DNA from: JAGTVB01 sp049282355
Lineage (GTDB): Bacteria; Pseudomonadota; Gammaproteobacteria; HK1
Direction of reading: 5' to 3'
Length of the DNA stretch: 64,000 nt
NCBI GenBank assembly: GCA_049282355.1
Contig: JBAPTW010000033.1
Location: 1-64,000 of the forward strand
Part shown: positions 41,666 to 50,652 of the stretch, piece by piece
Layout: every line of letters begins with the position of its first letter
Numbering within the stretch: position 1 is the stretch's first letter
Notes under the pieces: model-generated
The model's input: only the letters and a program-made list of their open reading frames with translations
What the model was told of the DNA's origin: nothing
The model's database searches: none
Position numbers and translations under genes: made by a program

Positions 41666-42558
41666 TGCGACCCCGGCGGGGTGGCCTCTCGTCTCGTGGG
41701 AATGGCTTTGACCACCAATGCTGGATCCAGCCGTTTCTCGAAAAGATTAACGCGCCAATCGAGGTGCGCGCCCGTTACCCGGCCGCTCGCTCCGACCTCG
41801 GCGATAGTTTCGCCCTGATTGACCGTCTGTCCGAGGCGAACCAAGATGCGGCTCAAGTGAAGAAAGGATGAAGAGAGCCCATGGCCGTGATCCAAAATGA
41901 GCGTACCGCCCGAGAAAAACATGTCCTCATAAACGAGTGTAACCAAACCATCGGCTGGCGCCACCACCGGGGTCCCCTCCGACGCAGCGATGTCGATGCC
42001 GTAGTGAGGGCGTCTCGCGACGCCATTCAAAATACGCTGACTGCCGTAGATCCCGCTGATCCGCCCGCGCACCGGCCACATGAAGCCACTCAGAAAGTCC
42101 GATCGGGGGTCGTCGCGCCGCCGCGCTTGCAGCACCAATTGGGCTTCTGTACGGATGCGCTGTTGGTCTGATGGCGTTGGCTCGACCTTGCGCGGTGGCA
42201 ATCCGTGGATCGACTGAATTCGATAGTTGCGTTTGGCGACCGCCAACGGGCGTTTTACCTCAGAGCCGTCCGGATAGGTTATCAAAAGACTTGCGTGGCC
42301 GCCCGCATCGCGACCGAATCCAATGAGAAAAACACCCTTGTCGGATACCTGTACCGGCCGATCGTCGAAAACAACCTGGGCGCCAGGTTGCGTGCGTCCT
42401 AGCACCAATGCGCCCTGGGTAAGAATTCCTTCGAGAGTCAAGGTAGCCGCGGTTGCAGCGCTTGGCGCAAGAAACATCATCAGTCCAAGCCATGCTCCTG
42501 TGCAATACATCACCAGCTGCGATACTCCTTTGCGATCGATTCTCGCCCCTTGAGGCAA
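41662..42558 (-). CDS. M23-family (LytM) peptidoglycan metallopeptidase
   Basis: The protein (298 residues) has an N-terminal signal peptide with a positive n-region and cleavage after ATA (about 37). A beta-rich N-domain follows (about 40-125), then a helical linker and the LytM domain (about 165-285). The zinc site is visible as HYGIDIA (H at about 187, D at about 191) and the C-terminal HxH motif reads HLDW, so the second His (a zinc ligand in LytM) is Asp. Several gammaproteobacterial paralogues share this HLDW form. It may still bind metal or act as an EnvC-like amidase activator. The start is a TTG, chosen because only then is the signal peptide complete. Confidence 0.85.
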   Translation of the reverse strand: MPQGARIDRKGVSQLVMYCTGAWLGLMMFLAPSAATAATLTLEGILTQGALVLGRTQPGAQVVFDDRPVQVSDKGVFLIGFGRDAGGHASLLITYPDGSEVKRPLAVAKRNYRIQSIHGLPPRKVEPTPSDQQRIRTEAQLVLQARRRDDPRSDFLSGFMWPVRGRISGIYGSQRILNGVARRPHYGIDIAASEGTPVVAPADGLVTLVYEDMFFSGGTLILDHGHGLSSSFLHLSRILVRLGQTVNQGETIAEVGASGRVTGAHLDWRVNLFEKRLDPALVVKAIPTRREATPPGSQ

Positions 42559-42724
42559 GGCGATTAACGCCTACAGATTCTGGGCGTCATTTTACCCTCT
42601 GAATGGTGATGCGGACGAAACGATGACTATGGTCTAATTACCCTTTACCGCCATGCACGACTTCACGTCGCTTAGCCTGACAGGTAGAGTATGCCACTGG
42701 TTCGAACCGAAGGTCCCTCGACTG

Positions 42725-43981
42725 ATGTCCCATACTGATGTTCTGTGCCTTATTCTTGGTGGCGGGCGAGGTAATCGTCTGTGGCCCTTGACCAAAGCGC
42801 GGGCCAAGCCCGCAGTCCCTATCGGTGGTAAATATCGATTAGTGGATGTGCCTTTGAGCAATTCCCTTAACTCCGGCATCGACCGCATTGCGGTGTTGAC
42901 CCAATTCAATTCGGTGTCTCTCAACAGGCATATCGCTCAGACCTACCACTTTGACCTGTTCCATAAAGGCTGGGTGCAGATCCTCGCTGCCGAGCAGCGT
43001 TCGACCGTCTCAGACTGGTATCAGGGCACCGCCGATGCGGTGCGTAAGCACTTGGCTGAAATTCAGGCTGCCGATGTCAAGGATGTCTTGGTGCTCGCCG
43101 GAGATCAACTCTACCGCATGGATTATTCCGAGATGATCGAGTACCACCGCACGCGAGCCGCCGATGTATCCGTGGCAGTGCTGCCGGTCTCACGTAACGA
43201 CACCGCTCGCTTTGGAATCCTCAAGCAGGCGAGCGACGGGCGCATCACGGCCTTTGTAGAAAAGCCGCAGGATGACCGCGCCTTGGCTGATCTCGCCAGC
43301 GATATCGGTTCCGAGCGGGGCTGGCTCGGCTCCACGGGTATTTATCTGTTTCGCACCGAAGCGTTGATAGCGCTGCTCGATTCGCAGTACGCTGACTTTG
43401 GCACCGATCTGATCCCAGCGGCGATCACCACCCATCGCGTCTACGGGTATACCTTTGAGGGTTATTGGGAGGATATTGGAACCATCCGTGCTTTCTTCGA
43501 TGCCAATTTGGCCCTCGCCCAGCCTGAGCCTGTTTTCAGTTTCCATGATCCGGTACACCCCGTTTATACCCATCCTCGTTTCCTTCCGGGTTGCCGCATC
43601 TACGATGTACGCTTCGACCGGGTCTTAGTCGCCGATGGGTGTATCGTCGAGCAAGCCCAGATCAGCAACAGCCTGCTGGGTAACCGCAGCGTCATCGGCC
43701 GGGACGTGGTTGTCGAGGACACCGTGCTGATGGGAGCAGATCATTATGAAGCGGAACTGAGCTTTAGGCCATCCAGCATGCCTGCCATCGGTATTGGTCC
43801 AGGCTCTCAGATCAAGGGCGCTATCATTGATAAGAACGCACGCATTGGCGCCTCCGTTCGCATCCAACCGTTTCCGGCCGGCACCGATCTCGACCAGGAA
43901 CAATGGGCGGTGCGAGACGGCATCGTGGTCATACCCAAAGACGCCATCTTACCCAACGGTACAATCATCGCTCCGGACTGA
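42725..43981 (+). CDS. glgC: Glucose-1-phosphate adenylyltransferase
   Basis: GlgC makes ADP-glucose for glycogen synthesis. The product (418 residues) has the nucleotide loop LILGGGRGNRLWPLTKARAKP (given as LILGGGRGNRLW and PLTKARAKP), the substrate segments AGDQLYRMDY and FVEKP, GYWEDIGT, and a C-terminal left-handed beta-helix (about 290-418). The start at 42725 (MSHTDVLC) agrees with the family; the frame is open 24 codons further. The activator residues of E. coli type cannot be judged by eye. No other glycogen genes are adjacent, which is unusual but not rare. It is convergent with ycaR. Confidence 0.94.
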   Translation: MSHTDVLCLILGGGRGNRLWPLTKARAKPAVPIGGKYRLVDVPLSNSLNSGIDRIAVLTQFNSVSLNRHIAQTYHFDLFHKGWVQILAAEQRSTVSDWYQGTADAVRKHLAEIQAADVKDVLVLAGDQLYRMDYSEMIEYHRTRAADVSVAVLPVSRNDTARFGILKQASDGRITAFVEKPQDDRALADLASDIGSERGWLGSTGIYLFRTEALIALLDSQYADFGTDLIPAAITTHRVYGYTFEGYWEDIGTIRAFFDANLALAQPEPVFSFHDPVHPVYTHPRFLPGCRIYDVRFDRVLVADGCIVEQAQISNSLLGNRSVIGRDVVVEDTVLMGADHYEAELSFRPSSMPAIGIGPGSQIKGAIIDKNARIGASVRIQPFPAGTDLDQEQWAVRDGIVVIPKDAILPNGTIIAPD

Positions 43982-44050
43982 ACCCTCTTAAAGCCGCTTT
44001 TCGGGCGAGGCAATTGCCTTGTCCCAAATCTGCGGCGGTGTGGCTAAAAC

Positions 44051-44233
44051 TTATCCGCGGGCCTCGTCGGAGGATAACTGCCGAGCTTCGTCTTCGAGCA
44101 TGACCGGAATGTCGTCGCGGATGGGGTAAGCAAGGCGGCAGGCCCGACAAATCAGCTCCTTCTCGGCAGAGCGATAGACGAGGGATCCTTTACACACGGG
44201 ACAGACCAAGATCTCGAGCAGCTTTTTATCCAT
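44051..44233 (-). CDS. ycaR: Trm112/YcaR family zinc-ribbon-like protein
   Basis: The 60-residue protein starts MDKKLLEILVCPVCKG and has the second Cys pair in CRACRLAYPIRDDIPVML, the Trm112/YcaR pattern. The bacterial protein lies with lpxK and kdsB in many genomes; its role is unclear, though the eukaryotic Trm112 stabilises methyltransferases. The ATG at 44233 is chosen by family and has AAGGAA upstream; it overlaps the lpxK 3' end by 8 bases. The usual downstream partner kdsB is not here, because the convergent glgC follows. Confidence 0.9.
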   Translation of the reverse strand: MDKKLLEILVCPVCKGSLVYRSAEKELICRACRLAYPIRDDIPVMLEDEARQLSSDEARG

Positions 44234-45224
44234 GGGGCTTGTTTCCTTCCAACAGCCGTAGCACACGATCTCCAAATAAAGGGTGAGGTTCGGCCTCAAC
44301 TGGAACGTACCAATGTCGAGGTTCGGCGAAAGGGCGGCATTTTACCGCATCTTTCTCCGTCATCATGACCGGCAAACGGTCATTGAAGGCGATATCATTT
44401 GGTCGATAGTCGTGATGATCCGCAAATGCATGAGGAATCACGTGAATACCCACGCGTCTTAGCTCTTCAAAAAAACGCGCTGGGTGGCCAAGCCCAGCGA
44501 CCGCATGTACGGGTGTCTCCCGAAAGCTCTGAAGCGGTCGCTCTCGGCGCTCATCGCGAACATTTCGCGCCGGACCAGAAATGAGTGTCATAGGATACTC
44601 GCCGCGTCCGGCAAGGCCATTGGTGACAATAAGGTCAACCTCTTGCAGGCGCCCGACAGGCTCGCGCAAAGGCCCAGCGGGTAGGCAGCGACCATTACCG
44701 TTACGTCGTATGCCGTCGATGACCGCTATCTCGACCTGCCGCCCCAAAGCGAGGTGCTGCATGCCATCATCACTTATCACGACGTTGCAGTTGGCGTAGC
44801 TTATCAATGCTTCCACAGCGGCTACGCGCTTGGGATCGGCCGCCACTGGGCAGCCGGTCCGACGTGCGAGCACCACCGCCTCATCGCCGACGGTTCTCGG
44901 ATCTGCATCCGATCGCACCTGTTGGGGCCAGTGAAGTGCCTTTCCTCGATAGCCCCGACAGACGATCCCGGGACGATAGCCTTGCGCCGTGAGAAATTTC
45001 GCTAGCCAAACCACAAGGGGAGTTTTGCCGGTCCCCCCCACGGTAATATTTCCGACGACAATGACCGGTATCGGAAACCCCGTTACCGTTCGCAGTCCGA
45101 ACCGATAAGCAAAACGGCGCACCGCCACCGCCAAGCAAAACAGCCACCCTAGCGGAGCCAAACACAGACTCAGCGGATGCTTCTTGTACCACAGAACATC
45201 CAGCGTCGGAATGATGGCGCCCAA
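44226..45224 (-). CDS. lpxK: Tetraacyldisaccharide 4'-kinase LpxK
   Basis: LpxK phosphorylates the 4' position of the lipid A precursor DS-1-P on the cytoplasmic face of the inner membrane. The 332-residue product has an N-terminal membrane-associated helix (about 18-38), the P-loop as NITVGGTGKTP (about 58-68), and the conserved RGYRGK, DEAVVLAR, ISDDGMQH and FADHHDY segments in order. Length matches the family (E. coli 328). It follows exbD after only 4 bases and overlaps ycaR. In E. coli lpxK follows msbA; here no msbA is visible in this stretch. Confidence 0.95.
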   Translation of the reverse strand: MGAIIPTLDVLWYKKHPLSLCLAPLGWLFCLAVAVRRFAYRFGLRTVTGFPIPVIVVGNITVGGTGKTPLVVWLAKFLTAQGYRPGIVCRGYRGKALHWPQQVRSDADPRTVGDEAVVLARRTGCPVAADPKRVAAVEALISYANCNVVISDDGMQHLALGRQVEIAVIDGIRRNGNGRCLPAGPLREPVGRLQEVDLIVTNGLAGRGEYPMTLISGPARNVRDERRERPLQSFRETPVHAVAGLGHPARFFEELRRVGIHVIPHAFADHHDYRPNDIAFNDRLPVMMTEKDAVKCRPFAEPRHWYVPVEAEPHPLFGDRVLRLLEGNKPHG

Positions 45225-45228
45225 GCCG

Positions 45229-45678
45229 CTAATGGCGAACCGTTGTGCCTGCCGCTTTCTCCTGTGTCAGGCGCGTCGCAAAGCTCAAGTGATCGATACC
45301 GAGCTGCCGTGCTGCGTCCATCACCGTTATCACCGCCTGATGAGGAGTTGCCGCATCGGCACTGATAACCAAAGAGGGCGAGGCCTGTTTTTTATCGCGA
45401 GCCCTAGCAATGGCTTCCTTGAGGATCTCGGGCTGAACGTTCACCAACGATCGTCCGTCCACCTGGTACCGTCCAGTGGCGTCGATGGCAACGACGATCG
45501 ACTGATCTTCCAAACCTTGAGGTTTTGCTGTGGCCTCCGGCAACTCGATTTGCAGCTCGGAATCGCGCTCAAAGGTGGTCGAAACCATAAAAAAAATGAG
45601 TAGCAAGAACACCACATCGATAAGTGGTGTGATGTTAAGCTCTATGCGTTGCTCCTGCCTTGGACCTGCGAATCGCAT
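45229..45678 (-). CDS. exbD: ExbD/TolR biopolymer transport protein
   Basis: The 149-residue product has one N-terminal membrane helix (about 19-38) with the proton-pathway Asp in NITPLIDVVFLLLIFFM (D22) and a periplasmic domain ending in an Ala/Gly-rich tail. ExbD or TolR works with ExbB/TolQ as a proton-driven motor to energise TonB or Tol-Pal; the location in exbB-exbD-lpxK-ycaR fits the ExbD type found in many gammaproteobacteria. Start and upstream stop overlap (TAATG). No TonB or Tol genes are close, so the energised partner is not known. Confidence 0.92.
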   Translation of the reverse strand: MRFAGPRQEQRIELNITPLIDVVFLLLIFFMVSTTFERDSELQIELPEATAKPQGLEDQSIVVAIDATGRYQVDGRSLVNVQPEILKEAIARARDKKQASPSLVISADAATPHQAVITVMDAARQLGIDHLSFATRLTQEKAAGTTVRH

Positions 45679-46322
45679 TACGCTGCCTCTTGCTGTCCAC
45701 GCTCGAGGCGGTCAAGATTTCGCAGGCCTTGCAGTGCCTCGACCATTTTTAGTGCTTCCTGTTCCATAGTGAGCACCAGGCTGTCTATTCGTCCCCGAAA
45801 ATAGCGATAGAACATCAGGCTTGGAATGGCGACGAATAGCCCTGCCGCCGTGGTGATGAGTGCCTCTGAGATGCCCCCGGCAAGGGCGCCGGCATCGCCA
45901 ACGCCTTGCGTGGAAATTACCGTGAATACCTTGATCATGCCGAGCACGGTACCCAATAGCCCCAGTAACGGCGTGATTGAAGCGATGGTTCCGAGGGTAT
46001 TGAGGTAACGCTCAAGGTCATGGACGACATGTCGCCCCACCTCTTCAAGGCGCTCTTTCATGATTTCCCGGTCCTGCCGACGGTTAGCGAGGCCCGCTGC
46101 AAGAATACGACCGAGAGGCGATTCAGTTCGAAGCGATCGCATCCGTTCCTCGGTGAGATGGCCTGCCTTGGCCCATTGCCACACCTGTACCACGAGGTTG
46201 TTCGGGGCGACGCGCGTTCTGCGCAGAGTCCAGAAGCGCTCGGCAACGATCGCCATGGCAACGATCGAACAGAGCAATATCGGCACCATCAGCCAACCGC
46301 CAGCCTTGACAAGCTCAAACAC
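45678..46322 (-). CDS. exbB: MotA/TolQ/ExbB proton channel protein
   Basis: The 214-residue inner-membrane protein has three helices (about 10-30, 115-140, 160-182) and the family motif LGTIASITPLLGLLGTVLGMI followed by FTVIS (shown separately: LGTIASITPLLGL and LGTVLGMI). With ExbD it forms a proton-motive-force motor. It heads the exbB-exbD-lpxK-ycaR operon. ExbB versus TolQ cannot be settled by eye; context with lpxK favours the ExbB-type. Confidence 0.92.
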   Translation of the reverse strand: MFELVKAGGWLMVPILLCSIVAMAIVAERFWTLRRTRVAPNNLVVQVWQWAKAGHLTEERMRSLRTESPLGRILAAGLANRRQDREIMKERLEEVGRHVVHDLERYLNTLGTIASITPLLGLLGTVLGMIKVFTVISTQGVGDAGALAGGISEALITTAAGLFVAIPSLMFYRYFRGRIDSLVLTMEQEALKMVEALQGLRNLDRLERGQQEAA

Positions 46323-46477
46323 GAGATAGCATCCTCCAAAATGGTTCTGAGAAATGTAACAGAACCAGCCTACCCGGCAAAGACCATGCCCAGGACCAAA
46401 TGAGACGCGCGAGCAGTTAATCTCTGCCGGAATTTTAGTCGAATTCCTCGTCCTGTGCCCTACTGCTAAATAGCTTT

Positions 46478-47557
46478 ATGCGTCCACACCTGTTAGTCGA
46501 AATTTCAGCCCATGGTTTTGGGCACCTTGCGCAGACTGCGCCGGTTATCAATGCCCTTTTCCAGCGGCTTCCAGATCTGCGGCTCACCTTGCGCGGCGGC
46601 TTACCAGAGTCCGTGTTGCGCACTCGTCTCACTGCGCCATTCCACTGGTTGCCCCATAACGGCGACATCGGTATGCGCATGGCCTCCGCGCTGGCGGTGC
46701 GGGCCGAAGCGAGTCAGTCAGCGTACCGGGAGTTCCATGCCGACTGGACGGCAAAGGTGACAAGGGAGACGAGAATACTTCAAGAGCTGGCGCCCGACCT
46801 TATCCTTAGCAACATTCCTTACTTGATCTTGGCCGCCGCCGCCCAAGCGCAGATACCTACGGTCGCGCTTTCCTCGCTCAACTGGGCGGCAATCTATCAC
46901 CACTATTGCGGTCGCCTGCCCGGTGCTGAGGTAATCCACGGTCAAATGCTGAGCGCTTACCGCACAGTCCAAGCGTTCCTGCGCATCGAACCGGCCTTGC
47001 CCATGCCAAACCTCGAGCAGTGCCGTACGGTGGGCCCCATTGCCGCTCTGGGCTGTAATCGCCGAGGCGAATTATGCCGTGTACTACAGATCGACCCTGC
47101 GGAGCACATCATGCTAGTGGCCCTGGGGGGAATCGATACGGAGCTTCCCCTTGACCAATGGCCCGCCATCCCCGGCGTGCGCTGGCTTGTGCCCAACAGT
47201 TGGGGTTCGCGGCGCGCCGACATCACACCGTTTGATGATCTCCCCATGCCCTTCCTTGATGTGCTGGCATCAACTGACGCCGTGCTCACTAAGCCAGGCT
47301 ATGGAACCTTCGTGGAGGCGGCGTGCAATGGTATACCGGTGCTTTCGATCAGGCGCCCGGACTGGCCAGAAACGCCCCACCTAACCCACTGGCTAAAAAC
47401 CCATGGAATTTTGGTGGAGATTGACCAGAAACAGATTTTGGCCGGCGACATCGAGCAACCGTTAGCGAACGTTTTTGCTCGGCCGCGCCCTGCTCGCGTC
47501 ACTCCCTGCGGTGTGGAAAAAGCCGCCCAATGGTTGGCATCAATGCTGACTCCTTAG
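46478..47557 (+). CDS. GT-B fold glycosyltransferase-like protein
   Basis: The 359-residue protein starts MRPHLLVEISAHGFGHLAQT, the Gly-rich N-terminal loop and His-Gly-His-like start of MurG/UGT-type GT-B enzymes. A C-terminal donor-site segment (STDAVLTKPGYGTFVEAACNGIPVLSI, shown here as STDAVLTKPGYGTF and VEAACNGIPVLSI; about 268-295) supports this. No membrane segment is seen. Similar sequences are annotated as hypothetical proteins or glycosyltransferase family 28. Substrates are unknown. It is a single gene between the divergent exbB operon and convergent comEC. Confidence 0.7.
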   Translation: MRPHLLVEISAHGFGHLAQTAPVINALFQRLPDLRLTLRGGLPESVLRTRLTAPFHWLPHNGDIGMRMASALAVRAEASQSAYREFHADWTAKVTRETRILQELAPDLILSNIPYLILAAAAQAQIPTVALSSLNWAAIYHHYCGRLPGAEVIHGQMLSAYRTVQAFLRIEPALPMPNLEQCRTVGPIAALGCNRRGELCRVLQIDPAEHIMLVALGGIDTELPLDQWPAIPGVRWLVPNSWGSRRADITPFDDLPMPFLDVLASTDAVLTKPGYGTFVEAACNGIPVLSIRRPDWPETPHLTHWLKTHGILVEIDQKQILAGDIEQPLANVFARPRPARVTPCGVEKAAQWLASMLTP

Positions 47558-47594
47558 CACCGTTACATTTTCTCGAAGCGATCGCAATGTAAGC

Positions 47595-49916
47595 TTACCG
47601 AATGGCTTCATCGGCTTTGATACCGGGGACATCGGTGGCTGGAAGATTCCAGAAGCGGGCGCCCTCGAGGCGGTAGAGACTCGGCTCGATTTTACCCTTC
47701 ATCCCTAGATCGAAACGGATAGCGCCGGAGGTCGCCGACGCATACAGCTTAACGCCATGCTGTTGGTAGCGGGCCACAATTGGGCGATGGGGAAATCCGA
47801 ATCGATTGCGGTACCCACTAGAAAAAAGCGCGTACTGGGGCTGCACGGCTTCCAGAAACGCCTCGGTGGAAGAGGTCCTGCTGCCATGGTGAGGGGCCAC
47901 CAGGATATCTGCTTTGAGCAAGGTCGAAGGCAAGCGCAGCAACATCTGCTCCGCTTGTTCCTCAATGTCTCCGGTGAGAAGAATGCTACCCTTAGGGGTA
48001 GTAATCCGCACCACACAGGATTCGTTATTATCCCCAGTAGTACCTGCCGGTGGCGGATGGAGCACCTGAAAATCAATGCCACTCCAGTGCCAATATTGCC
48101 CGCGCCCACAGGGAGCCAGTGGGGTTTTGCCGATGATACCGTTACCAAGGATCGTCCCAATTGAGAGCTCGCTGCGCAGACTCTCGAAGCCTCCGGAGTG
48201 ATCGCTGTCTTCATGGCTGACAATGAGGTAATCGACGTGGCGAATCCCGTGATAGCGCAGGAAAGGCACGAGAATGTTCCTTCCAGCATCAAAATCGGCA
48301 CTAAACCGCGGGCCAGTGTCATAAACCAGCACGTGCTCTCGCGTCTGCGCAACGATGGAAAGCCCCTGGCCGACGTCAAGCAAAGTGAGCCACAACTCCC
48401 CTTCGGGCGGTCGCGGCGGGGCCAGAAAGCCGAGAGGAAGCAGCCATGCGAGCCCAAGCCAGCGCCCTGGAAACCCCCGGGGGGCAAGAATAAGTGCGAC
48501 ACCAACACAACCCGCCGCCACCGCCCAGATGGGTGGAATAAGCGCCGGGCCAGCGATCAAATCGAAGGAAGCAAGTGCATCGAGTAACCGCCAAAGTAGA
48601 TCGATTCCGTGTGCGGCCAAGGTGAGCAGGAACTCGCCAATCACCGGAAACGGAATCAAAAGCACCGTACCGAAAAGAATCAATGGCAGCATGACAATTC
48701 CGACCCAAGGTACCGCAATTAGGTTGGCAATGGGCGCAATCAGCGACTGCTCTTGAAAGAACAGCAAGGTTAGCGGCACCAGCCCCGCCGCAACCAGTAC
48801 TTGTACGCGTCCCCACTTCCACCAAATGCTGCGATTCGACAGATACCCCCGCATGCCGAACAAAATGACGCCAACGGCCCCAAAGGACAGCCAGAATCCT
48901 ACTGAAAGAACGGAGAATGGATCGATGATCAGGACCACCAGCAACGCCCAGGCAAGCGAGAGGCGTGGTGACAGATTGCGCTGCAGTAGGATTCCGAGCA
49001 TGAGCACAGCAACCATTATCAGTGCGCGGCGGGTAGGGATCGAAAAACCCGCCAGCAGCGCATAGGAGAATGCGGCAGCGATGGCTGCTATGGCCGCCAT
49101 ACGCGGAGCAGCTATCCGCACTGCTGCAGAGCCGGCTAATGCCCATAGGCGCTTCACGAGCACGAAAGCCACACCCGCCACCAAGCCGATATGCAGCCCC
49201 GAAATTGCCATCAGATGATTGGTTCCCGTTGCCCGCAGCAGCATCCAAGCTTTCTCAGAAATAAGGCCGCGTTCGCCAATGGCTAGCGCCTGGATAATGC
49301 CCAGGTTAGGAGCATCGCTAAGCACCTGCTCGATAGCGTTGGCGAGTCGCTGACGAAACCGTGTTAGCGGGTAATTGGAGCTGCTGCCAAGCCAGCGTTG
49401 TTGAGCCTTCGGGCGCACGTAACCCGTCGCTCCGATCCGGTGTTGGAACAACCACCCTTCGTAGTCGAACGTTCCAGGATTCATGAATCCGCGGGGCTGC
49501 TTAAGGCGCACCGTAAGTTGCCATCGATCCCCGGGGACTAGCTTTGGAGAGTCGCCAAACCAGCTGAGCCGAACGCGCAGGGGCGATTTTTCTTGGGCCT
49601 TCCATTCCAGTATCTTTGTGATGTCAAAGACGAATTGTGTTCTATCGGCCTTTCGCAATGGCAACGACGCTACTGTTCCTGCCACGACCAAATTCTTAGC
49701 TTCAAGCTCGACGGGCAGCCTGGCGCAGAAAATGAGGTCGGCGCGAAACAATGCCCATAGGCAACCTAGAAGAAATAGCGCGAGCAGGCGCAGCGGACGG
49801 GGGATCAGCAGCAGTGCCAGCAGCGGCATAAACTGCACCAGGAACGGATCGGGCAAGACGGGAAGCTCGACGACGGCGAGTATCCCAAGGAAAAAAGCGA
49901 TGACGCCTACACCCAC
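47595..49916 (-). CDS. comEC: DNA uptake channel protein ComEC/Rec2
   Basis: ComEC passes single-stranded DNA across the inner membrane in natural transformation. The product (773 residues from this start) has an N-terminal hydrophobic pair, an OB-fold domain (about 55-160), the Competence domain with many helices (about 200-500, containing HLMAISGLHIGLVAG), and a C-terminal metallo-beta-lactamase-like domain (about 510-750) with DVGQGLS, HEDSDHSGG and APHHGS. The GTG at 49916 is preferred: the open frame runs 66 codons further, but that part overlaps the divergent DUF2062 gene and is not like the family. Other competence genes are not in the window. Confidence 0.92.
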   Translation of the reverse strand: MGVGVIAFFLGILAVVELPVLPDPFLVQFMPLLALLLIPRPLRLLALFLLGCLWALFRADLIFCARLPVELEAKNLVVAGTVASLPLRKADRTQFVFDITKILEWKAQEKSPLRVRLSWFGDSPKLVPGDRWQLTVRLKQPRGFMNPGTFDYEGWLFQHRIGATGYVRPKAQQRWLGSSSNYPLTRFRQRLANAIEQVLSDAPNLGIIQALAIGERGLISEKAWMLLRATGTNHLMAISGLHIGLVAGVAFVLVKRLWALAGSAAVRIAAPRMAAIAAIAAAFSYALLAGFSIPTRRALIMVAVLMLGILLQRNLSPRLSLAWALLVVLIIDPFSVLSVGFWLSFGAVGVILFGMRGYLSNRSIWWKWGRVQVLVAAGLVPLTLLFFQEQSLIAPIANLIAVPWVGIVMLPLILFGTVLLIPFPVIGEFLLTLAAHGIDLLWRLLDALASFDLIAGPALIPPIWAVAAGCVGVALILAPRGFPGRWLGLAWLLPLGFLAPPRPPEGELWLTLLDVGQGLSIVAQTREHVLVYDTGPRFSADFDAGRNILVPFLRYHGIRHVDYLIVSHEDSDHSGGFESLRSELSIGTILGNGIIGKTPLAPCGRGQYWHWSGIDFQVLHPPPAGTTGDNNESCVVRITTPKGSILLTGDIEEQAEQMLLRLPSTLLKADILVAPHHGSRTSSTEAFLEAVQPQYALFSSGYRNRFGFPHRPIVARYQQHGVKLYASATSGAIRFDLGMKGKIEPSLYRLEGARFWNLPATDVPGIKADEAIR

Positions 49917-50118
49917 TGTTTCTCGAAGGCTCTCGGGTGGGAGATAATTACGAACAGCGTCGTTAGTAGAGCCACCTTGCGGGGCATGACTGCTGCATCG
50001 CCATAAAGGTATTTCGACCCTTCCCCGGGTGATTTCATGCTTCCCCGGCAGACAAGGGTAATGGCATGACGCACCGCAATCCCACTGCAGCATGGCATTA
50101 TGCGGAGCAGGCAAACCT

Positions 50119-50652
50119 ATGCCTCGAAGATTTCTAAGGCGATTCCTGCCAAAACCCCAGGAGCTTCATCGCGAGAAATTCTTGCGCCTCCTCGGCAAGC
50201 CGTTGCAAAATCCCGACTTGTGGTACTTGAACCGCAACTCGGTTGCCGGCGGGGTTTCCATAGGGCTCTTCCTCGCCTTCGTCCCGGTGCCATTTCAGAT
50301 GCTGCTGGCGGCCGCCGCCGCTATGGCCTCCGGCTGCAACCTTCCTATCGCCGTACTGATGGTCTGGGTCACCAATCCACTGACTATTCCGCCGCTCTTC
50401 TTTGCCGCCTACAAGCTCGGTGCCTGGTTGCTCGATGAAACGCCTCGCGCCATCGAATTCAGCGTCTCCTTTCATTGGCTGGCAACCAAGCTCACTACCG
50501 TGTGGAAGCCCTTTCTGTTAGGCTGCCTGGTCATTGGGGTAAGTAGCGCCGCTGTTGGTAACGCGACAGTGCGTATCGTGTGGCGACTTCATGTATTGCA
50601 CCGTTGGAATGCCCGGCGACAGCGACGCAGAAGACAGGAATCGACCCTATAG
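50119..50652 (+). CDS. DUF2062 membrane protein
   Basis: The 177-residue protein starts MPRRFLRRFLPKPQEL and has the DUF2062 pattern: LWYLNRNSVAGGVSIGLFLAFVPVPFQM (shown as LWYLNRNSVAGG and GLFLAFVPVPFQM), VWVTNPLTIPPLF, and a second pair of hydrophobic helices near the C-terminus, ending with a strongly basic tail (RRQRRRRQES). Four membrane helices are likely. Function is unknown; it is often found beside comEC or lolCDE. The ATG at 50119 is preferred on the basis of the family N-terminus, with GGAG/AGG upstream. Confidence 0.88.
   Translation: MPRRFLRRFLPKPQELHREKFLRLLGKPLQNPDLWYLNRNSVAGGVSIGLFLAFVPVPFQMLLAAAAAMASGCNLPIAVLMVWVTNPLTIPPLFFAAYKLGAWLLDETPRAIEFSVSFHWLATKLTTVWKPFLLGCLVIGVSSAAVGNATVRIVWRLHVLHRWNARRQRRRRQESTL

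Noticed and set aside
47705..48508. 267-codon minus-strand frame inside comEC
   Set aside because: Same region as the comEC lactamase-like domain; no family features, biased composition.
48376..49248. 290-codon open frame in another minus-strand frame inside comEC
   Set aside because: comEC in the overlapping frame has the Competence and lactamase-like domains; this frame is Arg/Ser/Cys-rich shadow sequence.
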